64,000 bases of DNA from Pigmentiphaga aceris. GTDB taxonomy: Bacteria > Pseudomonadota > Gammaproteobacteria > Burkholderiales > Burkholderiaceae_B. This document shows, one piece after another, positions 19,409 through 28,843 of the stretch. Where the stretch lies: NCBI RefSeq assembly GCF_008119665.1, contig NZ_CP043046.1, forward strand, positions 1,674,001 through 1,738,000, in the 5' to 3' direction. The notes beneath the pieces were generated by a model. It was not told the DNA's origin and ran no database searches. It saw nothing but the letters and a program-made list of their open reading frames with translations. A program made the translations under genes and the position numbers. The number at the start of each line of letters is the position of its first letter. The stretch's first letter is position 1.

Positions 19409-19914
19409 CAGGCGACGACTTCAGCCTTGGTGATCAGCACGTCTTCAACCGGCACGTCCTGGTGGCCGCCAGCGCCGCGACCGGTCTTCACGGCCTTCAT
19501 CTTTTCAACGACGTCGGTACCTTCGACGACCTTGCCGAACACGGCATAGCCCCAGCCCTGCGCGGTCGGCGAGGTGAAGTTCAGGAAGTCGTTGTTGGCA
19601 ACGTTGATGAAGAACTGAGCCGATGCCGAGTGCGGGTCGCTGGTGCGGGCCATGGCAACGGTGTACTTGTCGTTCTTCAAGCCGTTGTTGGCTTCGTTCT
19701 CGATCGGCGCGGTGGTGCTCTTTTGCTTCAGTCCGGGTGCGAAACCGCCGCCCTGGATCATGAAGTTGCTGATGATGCGGTGGAACACGGTGCCATCGTA
19801 ATGGCCGGCGTTCACGTAGTTGAGGAAGTTCTCGACCGTCTTCGGCGCCTTTTCGGCGTCGAGTTCAAGGCCGATCAGGCCGAAGCTGGTGTGCAGGTTG
19901 ACACGAGTGCTCAT
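19408..19914 (-). CDS. ppiB: Peptidyl-prolyl cis-trans isomerase B, cytoplasmic cyclophilin
   Basis: A 168-residue cyclophilin without signal peptide, speeding prolyl isomerisation in the cytoplasm. The active-site blocks are [35 protein letters not shown] and [12 protein letters not shown]. It follows ppiA with a one-base TAATG overlap and is coupled to lpxH by ATGA. It closely resembles the ppiA product, so the pair is a tandem duplication with one exported and one internal copy. Confidence 0.95.
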   Translation of the reverse strand: MSTRVNLHTSFGLIGLELDAEKAPKTVENFLNYVNAGHYDGTVFHRIISNFMIQGGGFAPGLKQKSTTAPIENEANNGLKNDKYTVAMARTSDPHSASAQFFINVANNDFLNFTSPTAQGWGYAVFGKVVEGTDVVEKMKAVKTGRGAGGHQDVPVEDVLITKAEVVA

Positions 19915-20471
19915 TATTTCAGGACCTCTGCTTTGTCGATCACGACGGGTTGCACCGGGACGTTCTGATACGGTCCGCGGGTGGTGGTGGGCACGAGTTT
20001 GATCTTGTCGACCACGTCTCGTCCCTTGATGACCTTGCCGAACACCGCATAACCCCAGCCGCGCGGCGTGGAGTCACGGTGATTCAGCGACGAATTGTCT
20101 TTGACGTTGATGAAGAACTGGGCGGCGGCCGAGTGCGGATCGGACGTGCGCGCCATGGCGATGGTGTAGGCGTCGTTCTTCAGGCCGTTGTCTGCTTCGT
20201 TGCCGATCGGCGCGCGGGCGGGCTTTTCGCTCATGTCGGCCTTGAAGCCGCCGCCCTGGATCATGAAGTCGCCGATCACGCGATGGAATACCGTGCCGTT
20301 GTAGTGGCCGTCACGCACGTATTGCAGGAAGTTGGCCACGGTGGAAGGCGCACGTGCTTCGTCGAGTTCCAGGACGATATCGCCCTGGTTGGTGCGCAGG
20401 GCTACCTGGGGACCGGCCCATGCCAGGGTGGCACTCAGGCTGAGCGCAGCGGCGCAAAGGAGTCGTTTCAT
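19914..20471 (-). CDS. ppiA: Peptidyl-prolyl cis-trans isomerase A, periplasmic cyclophilin
   Basis: A 185-residue cyclophilin with a Sec signal peptide ([19 protein letters not shown]), so it acts on proteins folding in the periplasm. Catalytic blocks are [35 protein letters not shown] and [12 protein letters not shown]. It is first in the ppiA-ppiB-lpxH group; its stop overlaps the ppiB start by one base. Confidence 0.95.
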   Translation of the reverse strand: MKRLLCAAALSLSATLAWAGPQVALRTNQGDIVLELDEARAPSTVANFLQYVRDGHYNGTVFHRVIGDFMIQGGGFKADMSEKPARAPIGNEADNGLKNDAYTIAMARTSDPHSAAAQFFINVKDNSSLNHRDSTPRGWGYAVFGKVIKGRDVVDKIKLVPTTTRGPYQNVPVQPVVIDKAEVLK

Positions 20472-20582
20472 GCGGTTCTCGGCTAAAGAAATGAGGAGAG
20501 GGCGAGACTGAGGACGGTGCAGCGCAAGCAGACACAGCGCAACAGGGGCAGGGCACGGCCCGTGCCCCCAAGGGCTGGAAGT

Positions 20583-21284
20583 CTACCGACCCTGTTGGCG
20601 CAACAGGGTGTCTACCTGCAACTTCAGGGCGGCAGCACTACCACCCGCGGCACCCAGCTCACGCGAGGCCAGCGCCAGGTAAACCAATCCCAGGTTTTCC
20701 CGGGCCAGCGAATAGTTCGGGCTGTTGCGAACCGCCTGCAAGAGCGAATCGCGCGCCAGTTCCAGCTGCTTGTCGGCAACTTGCAGCGACGCCAGGTTGT
20801 TCCAGCTTTCGGGCAATTCCGGGAAACGCTCGGTAATGTCCTGGTAGACCGCCGTGGCTTCGGCGCGACGGCCCAGCTGGGCCAGCGCACGACCGCGCAG
20901 GAACAGCATCTGCACGTTGGTGCCCGGACGACCGCGTTTGGCCTCATCTTCCTTGGTGAACTTGTCGATGTCGGCCAATGCCTGCGCATTTTCGCCGCGA
21001 TCGAGCATGCCCTGTATGCGGGTTGCCGTCTGGCCGGCCGTTTCGGGCACGGTGGTGTCCACCGACGGCTTCAGATGCTCCAGCGCGCGGGCCAGGCCGG
21101 GGAACAGATTGGGGTTCGGTGCCTCGGTGGCAGGAGCCTGGGCGAAGGCCGAGGCGCAGACCAGCAGGCCGGCGCAGGCCGTCAGGACGCGGGTGCGGCG
21201 GGACGGGCGGCAAGCCGCTACAGACTGGCCGGAAGCCTTGCGCGCGAAGGGAAACGATGATGCGATGGTCAACGCGTGTCTCAC
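20583..21284 (-). CDS. Exported TPR protein
   Basis: A protein of about 233 residues with a hydrophobic export signal (VLTACAGLLVCASAFAQA) and several tetratricopeptide repeats, for example ALFLRGRALAQLG-like, EATAVYQDITERFPELPE and SLARENLGLVYLALASREL. It probably binds other proteins in the periplasm. The start is uncertain: GTG 21284 is used, which leaves about 45 residues before the signal core; the open frame continues to 21413 but overlaps the divergent cysS leader. The next gene, ppiA, is 111 bases downstream and may be co-transcribed. Confidence 0.75.
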   Translation of the reverse strand: MRHALTIASSFPFARKASGQSVAACRPSRRTRVLTACAGLLVCASAFAQAPATEAPNPNLFPGLARALEHLKPSVDTTVPETAGQTATRIQGMLDRGENAQALADIDKFTKEDEAKRGRPGTNVQMLFLRGRALAQLGRRAEATAVYQDITERFPELPESWNNLASLQVADKQLELARDSLLQAVRNSPNYSLARENLGLVYLALASRELGAAGGSAAALKLQVDTLLRQQGR

Positions 21285-21353
21285 CTGAAACGGGAACCGT
21301 GGCCCGAAAACGGAGCCGGATTCCCCGGGTTGATATACTTTGCAGCCGATTTT

Positions 21354-21394
21354 AGCCCCGGCGGTGCCTTCCCCCTCCGGGGCTTCCCGTTTTT
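21354..21394 (+). promoter_or_regulatory. Terminator-like hairpin in the cysS leader
   Basis: AGCCCCGG at 21354-21361 pairs with CCGGGGCT at 21377-21384, followed by TCCCG and five T at 21390-21394. It ends 18 bases before the cysS start codon. A possible -10 box TATACT lies at 21333-21338. A terminator so close to the start suggests transcription attenuation of cysS; no leader peptide or T-box core was recognised. Confidence 0.5.
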
Positions 21395-21411
21395 CTCTTC
21401 CCGCGGCGCTC

Positions 21412-22850
<1,439 letters not shown>

Positions 22851-22854
<4 letters not shown>

Positions 22855-23489
22855 AGCCCCCGGAGGGGCCGAAGCCCGACTATTGGGACAGTGCGGTTGC
22901 CCAGTTGACCAAGCGCGACCGTATTCTGCGGAAGATCATTCCGCAGTATCCGGAAATCCACTTGTCAACGCGCACCGATCCGTTCCAGACCCTGGCGCGC
23001 GCCATCATTGGCCAGCAGATCTCCGCCAAGGCGGGTGATGCGGCCTGGGCGCGTTTCCAGGAAATCTGTGGCAGGCGTGCGACTGCCGCCAGCGTGACAG
23101 CCGCCGGGCTGGACACGTTGCGGTCCGCGGGTCTGTCGCAGCGCAAGGCTGACTATCTGCTCGACCTGGCGACACACTTCCAGGAAAAGCGCGTCCATCC
23201 GCGCCAGTGGTCCGAGATGGACGATGAGGCGGTGATTGCCGAGTTGACGGCGATTCGCGGCATTGGCCGCTGGACAGCCGAGATGTTCCTGATTTTTAAT
23301 CTGCGGCGGCCCGATATCCTCCCTTTGGATGATCCCGGACTGTTGAAGGCGATCTCGCTGCATTATTTCAGCGGGGAACCCGTCTCTCGTTTCGAGGCGC
23401 GGGAAGTGGCGCAAGCCTGGAAGCCCTGGTGCACAGTGGCCACCTGGTATCTATGGCGCAGCCTCGATCCCGTACCTGTGGAGAATTGA
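22851..23489 (+). CDS. DNA-3-methyladenine glycosylase II-type protein
   Basis: A 212-residue HhH-GPD DNA glycosylase that removes alkylated bases. [18 protein letters not shown] opens the fold; the helix-hairpin-helix [12 protein letters not shown] and the catalytic Asp in [12 protein letters not shown] follow. It lacks the N-terminal domain of E. coli AlkA, as do many short homologues. GTG 22851 overlaps the cysS stop (GTGA), and its own stop overlaps the accA start (TGATG), so the three are translationally linked. Confidence 0.92.
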
Positions 23490-24457
23490 TGCGAAACGCA
23501 TTTCTAGAATTTGAACAACCCATCGCCGAACTTGAAGGCAAGATCGAAGAGCTGCGCTTTGTCCAGGCAGATTCGGCGGTGGATATTTCCGATGAGATCG
23601 GCCGGCTGCAGCAAAAAAGCCTGTCTCTCACCAAGGACATCTATGCCAAGCTGACGCCGTGGCAGACCGCGCTGGTGGCCCGCCACCCGCAGCGTCCGTA
23701 CACGCTCGACTACGTGGCGGAGATGTTCACGGACTTCCACGAGTTGCATGGCGACCGCATGTTCGCGGACGACCAGTCGATCGTGGGTGGTCTGGCGCGA
23801 TTCAACGGCATGTCCTGCATGGTCATCGGTCATCAGAAGGGCCGTGACACCAAGGAACGCGCCGCACGCAACTTCGGCATGCCCAAGCCCGAGGGCTATC
23901 GCAAGGCGCTTCGCCTGATGCGTCTGGCCGAGAAATTCGGCCTGCCGGTCTTCACCTTCGTTGACACCCCGGGTGCTTACCCCGGTATCGACGCAGAAGC
24001 TCGGGGCCAATCGGAGGCCATCGGCCACAACCTGTTCGCCATGGCCGAACTGAAGGTGCCGATCATCGCCACCATCATCGGTGAGGGCGGTTCAGGCGGC
24101 GCGTTGGCGATTGCCGTGGCCGACAACGTGATCATGCTGCAGTACTCGACCTACTCGGTGATCTCGCCCGAAGGTTGCGCCTCCATTCTGTGGCGCAGCC
24201 CGCAGAAGGCACCTGATGCTGCCGAAGCCTTGGGCATTACCGCGCATCGCCTGAAGGCGCTTGGCCTGATCGACAAGATCGTGCCCGAGCCGGTTGGCGG
24301 CGCGCATCGCGATCCCAAGCTGATGACCCAGATGCTCAAGCGCACGCTGGTCGACAGCCTGCGCCAGTTGCAGGGTCTGACGCCGACCGCCTTGGTCGAT
24401 CAGCGTCTGCAGCGCGTCATGTCCTATGGACGCTTCAAAGAGACCGGCAAGGCCTGA
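23489..24457 (+). CDS. accA: Acetyl-CoA carboxylase, carboxyltransferase alpha subunit
   Basis: A 322-residue subunit that with AccD moves the carboxyl group from biotin to acetyl-CoA, giving malonyl-CoA for fatty acids. The opening [20 protein letters not shown] and the core [34 protein letters not shown] and [12 protein letters not shown] are typical. ATG 23489 overlaps the glycosylase stop by one base; the frame opens upstream at 23429 but that part is not family-like. The 3' end overlaps tilS by 32 bases. Confidence 0.97.
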   Translation: MRNAFLEFEQPIAELEGKIEELRFVQADSAVDISDEIGRLQQKSLSLTKDIYAKLTPWQTALVARHPQRPYTLDYVAEMFTDFHELHGDRMFADDQSIVGGLARFNGMSCMVIGHQKGRDTKERAARNFGMPKPEGYRKALRLMRLAEKFGLPVFTFVDTPGAYPGIDAEARGQSEAIGHNLFAMAELKVPIIATIIGEGGSGGALAIAVADNVIMLQYSTYSVISPEGCASILWRSPQKAPDAAEALGITAHRLKALGLIDKIVPEPVGGAHRDPKLMTQMLKRTLVDSLRQLQGLTPTALVDQRLQRVMSYGRFKETGKA

Positions 24458-25871
24458 GGCCGGCCCGGACGGTGCCAGTCCTGCAGGTCTGGCCGCGCTT
24501 GCCGCGGCCCTGGCTTGCCAGGACCGGCCCGTGTCCACCTTTGCCGTGGGTCTGAGCGGCGGTCCCGATTCCGTCGCACTGGCCTGCTGTGCCGCGCAGC
24601 ACGCGCGCACCCATCACCTTTCCCTGCATTTCTTCCATGTCGATCACGGCCTGCACCCGCTGGCTGCGGCATGGACACGTGCGGCCGAACAAGTCGGCCA
24701 TGCGCTTGGCATTCCTGTTCATGTGGCACGGGTGCATGTCGACCTGGCCAGCGGAGAGGGGATAGAAGCGGCGGCCCGCCATGCGCGCTACCGGGCCTTG
24801 GCAGCGCTTGCGCAGCAGCACGGTGCATCGCCCGTGCTGCTGGCTCATCACCAAGACGATCAGGTCGAAACCGTATTGCACCGATTGCTGCGCGGCAGTG
24901 GCATCGATGGCGTGCGCGGCATGCGTTCGACCATCGAGGCCAAAGGTGCGCATTTCCTGCGTCCCTGGTTGGCCTTGCCACGGGCCTTGTTGCTGGCCCC
25001 TGCGCAAGCCTGGGCCGCGCATCACGGCATTGAACTGGCCGATGATCCCAGCAACCTGGACACCCGCTATGCACGCGGGGCATTGCGCCGTGATGTGCTG
25101 CCCGGCATGGCAGCGCATTGGCCCGGTTATCGCACCACGCTGACACGCTTTGCACAGCATGCGGAAACCGCCGCCGCTGTGTTGCAGGAAGTCGCGCAAA
25201 GCGATCTTGCGCAGATCAGTGAGCTGCATGACAGCCTGGGGGCCTGCCTGCGTCTGTCGGGCCTGCTGGCCTTGAGTCCGGCGCGTCAGACACTGGTGTT
25301 GCGTGCGTGGTTGGATGCCTGCCATCTTCAAATGCCGACGGAAGCGCGCCTTCAGGCTTTGTGCGTGCAACTGCGTGATGCCGGCGTGGATCGTCAGCCT
25401 GTGTGGACGCATCAGGGGTGTACGGTACGGCGGTATCGCGATTGGGTCGTGTTGATGCCGGCAGAAAGCACGCAGGCGGCGGACCGTGAACAGACCACGT
25501 CACCTGTCGAACTGACCTGGCGCGGAGAAGCGTCACTGCACGTCGACGCCTTTGATGGCGTGCTGCATTTCGAGTCCGTGCCCCACGGAATCGACCCCGC
25601 CTGGCTGCAAGCCGGACCGCTTGCAATGGGCGTGCGACGTGGCAGCGAGCGCCTGCAGATTCGCGCTGGCAGCCCATCGCGCAGCCTGAAAAATCTTTAT
25701 CAGGAAGCGGGCGTGCCCGCCTGGGCGCGCGATCGCCTGCCCCTGCTTTACCGGGATGAACAGCTGATCCATGTGGCCGGGCTTGGCAGCGACGTTCGTG
25801 TGCCGCACGCAACGCCCGGCATTCGCCTGCTGTGGACGCCAAATCGACCCACTGTTGTGTTACCAGCGTAG
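24426..25871 (+). CDS. tilS: tRNA(Ile)-lysidine synthase
   Basis: A 481-residue enzyme that adds lysine to C34 of tRNA-Ile so it reads AUA. The PP-loop SGGPDS is at residues 44-49; [11 protein letters not shown] and [19 protein letters not shown] follow, with the C-terminal TilS domains ([13 protein letters not shown]). The first 35 residues are Ala/Pro-rich and are encoded partly in the overlap with accA, so a slightly later start is possible. It is upstream of lysC, separated only by a short ORF. Confidence 0.94.
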   Translation: MDASKRPARPEAGPDGASPAGLAALAAALACQDRPVSTFAVGLSGGPDSVALACCAAQHARTHHLSLHFFHVDHGLHPLAAAWTRAAEQVGHALGIPVHVARVHVDLASGEGIEAAARHARYRALAALAQQHGASPVLLAHHQDDQVETVLHRLLRGSGIDGVRGMRSTIEAKGAHFLRPWLALPRALLLAPAQAWAAHHGIELADDPSNLDTRYARGALRRDVLPGMAAHWPGYRTTLTRFAQHAETAAAVLQEVAQSDLAQISELHDSLGACLRLSGLLALSPARQTLVLRAWLDACHLQMPTEARLQALCVQLRDAGVDRQPVWTHQGCTVRRYRDWVVLMPAESTQAADREQTTSPVELTWRGEASLHVDAFDGVLHFESVPHGIDPAWLQAGPLAMGVRRGSERLQIRAGSPSRSLKNLYQEAGVPAWARDRLPLLYRDEQLIHVAGLGSDVRVPHATPGIRLLWTPNRPTVVLPA

Positions 25872-25882
25872 GAGACTTTGCG

Positions 25883-25951
25883 ATGTTTGAACGGTGGGCT
25901 ACCATCTATGGTTTGCCATCCGTTACTCATTTCCTCGTCACATGGCCCTAA
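25883..25951 (+). CDS. Possible 22-residue leader ORF overlapping lysC start
   Basis: ATG 25883 to TAA 25951 encodes 22 residues ending [14 protein letters not shown] at 25871-25875 lies 7 bases upstream, a better ribosome site than the one at lysC. The frame ends 10 bases inside lysC, so ribosomes finishing it would stop on the lysC start. It contains three Thr but no Thr or Lys run, so classic attenuation is not obvious; coupling is the simpler reading. No protein function is claimed. Confidence 0.45.
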   Translation: MFERWATIYGLPSVTHFLVTWP

Positions 25952-27201
25952 TCGTTCATAAATACGGCGGCACGTCGATGGGCTCGGTCGAGCGCATCAA
26001 GAATGTCGCCCGTCGCGTTGCCAAGTGGCACGCGGCCGGTCACCAGGTTGTCGTGGTGCCTTCTGCCATGTCTGGCGAAACCAACCGCCTGATCGGCCTG
26101 GCGAAAGACATTTCGGCCCAGCCCGATGCGCGCGAGCTCGACATGCTGGCTTCGACCGGCGAACAGGCAAGCGTTGCACTGCTGGCGATTGCGCTGCAGG
26201 ACATCGGCCAGCCCGCGCGCAGCTACACCGGCTGGCAAGTGCCGGTGCGCACCGATTCGTCCTACACCAAGGCACGCATCACCTCGATCGACGACAAGCG
26301 CATCCGTGCCGATCTGGACGCCGGACGTGTGGTCATCGTGACCGGTTTCCAGGGCATTGACGACGACGGCCACATCACGACCCTGGGTCGCGGTGGTTCC
26401 GACACGTCTGCGGTGGCGGTGGCAGCGGCCCTGAAAGCCGATGAATGCCTGATCTATACCGACGTGGATGGTGTCTACACGACCGATCCGCGCGTGGTGC
26501 CCGAAGCGCGTCGCCTGCGCGTCGTTTCCTTCGAGGAAATGATGGAAATGGCATCGCTGGGCTCCAAGGTCCTGCAGATCCGCTCGGTGGAATTCGCCGG
26601 CAAATACCGGGTGCCGACGCGCGTGCTGTCGTCGCTCACCGACCCCATGATCCCGCTCGACGAAGAAATGACGTCCGGGACACTGATCACTTTTGAGGAA
26701 GACGAAAAAATGGAAGCCGCCGTCGTTTCCGGTATCGCGTTCAGCCGCGACGAGGCCAAGGTCACCCTGGTGGCCGTGCCCGACAAGCCGGGTGTTGCCT
26801 ATTCGATCCTCGGCCCGATTGCTGCCGCCAACATCGATGTCGATGTGATCGTGCAGAACCAGTCCGTGGCTGGCACGACCGACTTCTCGTTCACCGTGCA
26901 TCGCAACGAATTCCAGAAGACGATCGACGTGCTGACCCAGCAGGTCCTGCCCGCTGTCGGTGCCAAGGAAGTCGTCTCCGACGCCAAGGTCGCCAAGGTA
27001 TCGATCGTCGGCATCGGCATGCGCTCGCACGTTGGCGTGGCCAGCCTGATGTTCAAGACCTTGTCGGAAGAGGGCATCAACATCCAGATGATCAGCACCA
27101 GCGAAATCAAGACCTCGGTGATCATCGAAGACAAGTACATGGAACTGGCCGTGCGCGCCTTGCACAAGGCTTTCGGCCTGGACCAGGTACAGGAAGCTTA
27201 A
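25942..27201 (+). CDS. lysC: Aspartate kinase
   Basis: A 419-residue aspartokinase, the first step from aspartate to Lys, Thr and Met. The kinase domain opens with [11 protein letters not shown] (residues 5-15) and has [19 protein letters not shown] and [16 protein letters not shown]. Two ACT domains follow (from about residue 265), which bind feedback inhibitors; [11 protein letters not shown] is in the second. ATG 25942 is fixed by homology; it has no clear ribosome site and overlaps the end of the short ORF at 25883. It ends the five-gene run and is followed by tRNA-Ser. Confidence 0.97.
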   Translation: MALIVHKYGGTSMGSVERIKNVARRVAKWHAAGHQVVVVPSAMSGETNRLIGLAKDISAQPDARELDMLASTGEQASVALLAIALQDIGQPARSYTGWQVPVRTDSSYTKARITSIDDKRIRADLDAGRVVIVTGFQGIDDDGHITTLGRGGSDTSAVAVAAALKADECLIYTDVDGVYTTDPRVVPEARRLRVVSFEEMMEMASLGSKVLQIRSVEFAGKYRVPTRVLSSLTDPMIPLDEEMTSGTLITFEEDEKMEAAVVSGIAFSRDEAKVTLVAVPDKPGVAYSILGPIAAANIDVDVIVQNQSVAGTTDFSFTVHRNEFQKTIDVLTQQVLPAVGAKEVVSDAKVAKVSIVGIGMRSHVGVASLMFKTLSEEGINIQMISTSEIKTSVIIEDKYMELAVRALHKAFGLDQVQEA

Positions 27202-27230
27202 TTTTGGTGGGGGAACCGTAGCGACGGGGT

Positions 27231-27248
27231 AAATTTCTGTGCTATAGT
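27231..27248 (+). promoter_or_regulatory. tRNA-Ser promoter core
   Basis: AAATTTCTGTGC then TATAGT at 27243-27248, a -10-like box placed to start just before the tRNA. Almost the same string, AAATTTCTGC-TATAGT, stands before the tRNA-Arg genes at 49742-49757, which supports its being a stable-RNA promoter. No good -35 box is seen. Confidence 0.55.
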
Positions 27249-27262
27249 TCTTTTCGCCTTAC

Positions 27263-27354
27263 GGAGACGTGCCCGAGTGGCCGAAGGGGCTCCCCTGCTA
27301 AGGGAGTATGTGGCTAAAACTGCATCGAGAGTTCGAATCTCTCCGTCTCCGCCA
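27263..27354 (+). tRNA. tRNA-Ser (GCU), reads AGC/AGU
   Basis: A 92-base class II tRNA with a long variable arm. The acceptor stem GGAGACG (27263-27269) pairs with CGTCTCC (27344-27350), then discriminator G and an encoded CCA. The anticodon stem CTCCC/GGGAG frames the loop CTGCTAA with anticodon GCT at 27297-27299; GTTCGAATC is the T loop. Confidence 0.97.
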
Positions 27355-27388
27355 AGTGCCCTGCAAGACTGTGCTCAGCACAGACCAG

Positions 27389-27428
27389 AAACCCGCATCA
27401 GCGTTTGCTATGCGGGTTTTTGTTTTTC
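27389..27428 (+). terminator. Terminator after tRNA-Ser
   Basis: AAACCCGCAT at 27389-27398 pairs with ATGCGGGTTT at 27410-27419, then a T-rich stretch to 27428. It ends the tRNA-Ser transcript. Confidence 0.9.
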
Positions 27429-27496
27429 TGACATTTTCTGTCTGACGTTTTTTAATTGCGCAGTCCGCCAACCGCGCAATCTCCAACTGCACCGCT

Positions 27497-28051
27497 TCAC
27501 TGCCCCGAATTACCCAGCGTGTCTTCACGCTTCTCGCCCAGGTAATGCGTCAGAAAGGCGTGCACCTGCTTCAGCGTCTCGGCGTCCGGCATCGGCCGCG
27601 ACTTGCCACGGGCAGGTGCCGACAGCGCGTCGAGTTCCGCGCAGCGTTCTGCATCTGGCGTCAGCAAGGTAATGCGGCGATCGGTAGGGTGCTTGGCCCG
27701 ATGAATCATGCCAAGCCCTTCCAGCCGGTCGATGATGCTGGTGATGTTGCCCGAACTCAGGCCCGACAGACGCCGCAACTGGCCGGTATGCAGCGGGGCC
27801 AGTTCAATGATCAGATCCAGCACGCGCAGGTCACCCACAGTCAGTCCGCGCTCGGCTGCAATCATTGTGCGGCGCAGTCCTGCATACACCGCAATCCGAT
27901 GACCAAGCATGGCCATGACGCCATCCAGCAGGTCTGCGTGCGTCGTCGGCACCATCCTTGGCCGTTCCTGGTTGGACGCCGTGACCGGGAACGAATGGTT
28001 GCGCGAATTGGCCTCGGACGGGCCATGAATGAAGTGGAGCTGCGCTGACAT
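27497..28051 (-). CDS. MarR-family regulator, paralogue B
   Basis: A 184-residue winged-helix regulator. LTVGDLRVLDLIIEL, TGQLRRLSGLSSGNITSII and DRLEGLGMIHRAKHPTDRR give the recognition helix and wing of MarR proteins, which usually repress near genes and let go on ligand binding. The start is placed at 28051; a longer reading from 28105 is possible. It is a close paralogue of the next gene upstream, 103 bases away on the same strand, and both may be the tail of a transcript that begins with the TpsB-type transporter. No neighbour suggests an aromatic ligand. Confidence 0.9.
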   Translation of the reverse strand: MSAQLHFIHGPSEANSRNHSFPVTASNQERPRMVPTTHADLLDGVMAMLGHRIAVYAGLRRTMIAAERGLTVGDLRVLDLIIELAPLHTGQLRRLSGLSSGNITSIIDRLEGLGMIHRAKHPTDRRITLLTPDAERCAELDALSAPARGKSRPMPDAETLKQVHAFLTHYLGEKREDTLGNSGQ

Positions 28052-28154
28052 AAGGATTCCGATTTTTTTGCAGTGGATGGAAACGGCCCTGGAAAGGAAA
28101 TCCATCCCTTTGCCAAGGCCGCGTGTTGCTGGCTTGCGGGGTTCAGCTACTGGC

Positions 28155-28769
28155 TCAGTTCATATGTGCACTGCCCATGTGGGTGTTCACGTGTGCCGTG
28201 TTCATATGCCCATTGCGCGAACGACTGTGCAGGGCGTCGTCACGCAGGTGATCCAGATACTGCGCAAGGAATGCGTGCACCTGCGCCAAGGTATTGGCAT
28301 CCATGCCCGGCATGTCGCCTGCCGCCAGACGATTGGCATCGGGGACATCAAGCACGCTGCATTGCTGGCGATCTGCCTCCAGCACGATCACACGCCGGTC
28401 CAGCGGATGCTTGCTGCGGCGAACCATCTGGTTGGCTTCCAGGCGGTCGACGATGGCGGTGATGTTGCCCGAACTCAGGCCCGACAACTGGGTCAGTTGG
28501 CCCGTGGTCAACGGGCCCAGTTCCACGATCAGATCCAGGGCGCGCAGGTCACCCACGCTGAGTCCGTACTGCGAAGCGGTGGCAATGCGTTTGAGTCCCG
28601 CATACACCGCCGCGCGACGTTCCAGCATGTTCACCACTTCATCCATCATCTGCAGCTCCGGCGAGTCTCGTCGAGGCTCGTCGGCAGTGCCATTTGCCGC
28701 AGGTAAGGAAGGTGCGCCGTGGAAACGAAAGTTCGGGGCAAGTTCTAGGTGCTTGATCTGGGCCGGCAT
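28155..28769 (-). CDS. MarR-family regulator, paralogue A, with His/Met-rich tail
   Basis: A 204-residue MarR protein with LSVGDLRALDLIVEL, TGQLTQLSGLSSGNITAIV and DRLEANQMVRRSKHPLDRR. It is nearly superimposable on paralogue B in the DNA-binding part. Its last 18 residues, GHMNTAHVNTHMGSAHMN, hold four His and four Met and are absent from paralogue B; they could bind Cu or Ni, which is an inference. AAGGA six bases before ATG 28769 favours that start over the ATG at 28775. It lies 74 bases downstream of the repeat lipoprotein gene. Confidence 0.9.
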   Translation of the reverse strand: MPAQIKHLELAPNFRFHGAPSLPAANGTADEPRRDSPELQMMDEVVNMLERRAAVYAGLKRIATASQYGLSVGDLRALDLIVELGPLTTGQLTQLSGLSSGNITAIVDRLEANQMVRRSKHPLDRRVIVLEADRQQCSVLDVPDANRLAAGDMPGMDANTLAQVHAFLAQYLDHLRDDALHSRSRNGHMNTAHVNTHMGSAHMN

Positions 28770-28843
28770 GAGCATTCCTTGGTCGATTACACGTTGGCTT
28801 GCATGGGTATCTACATCAGCATCCTGGCTGGTGGTTCGGACGC

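Noticed and set aside
18539-21284. Novel system in the cyclophilin-lpxH region
   Set aside because: The gene order is an ordinary housekeeping arrangement in betaproteobacteria.
25883-25951. Thr or Lys attenuator peptide of the thrL type before lysC
   Set aside because: Only three scattered Thr, no Lys, and no alternative hairpins with a T run were seen; coupling is kept as the simpler idea.
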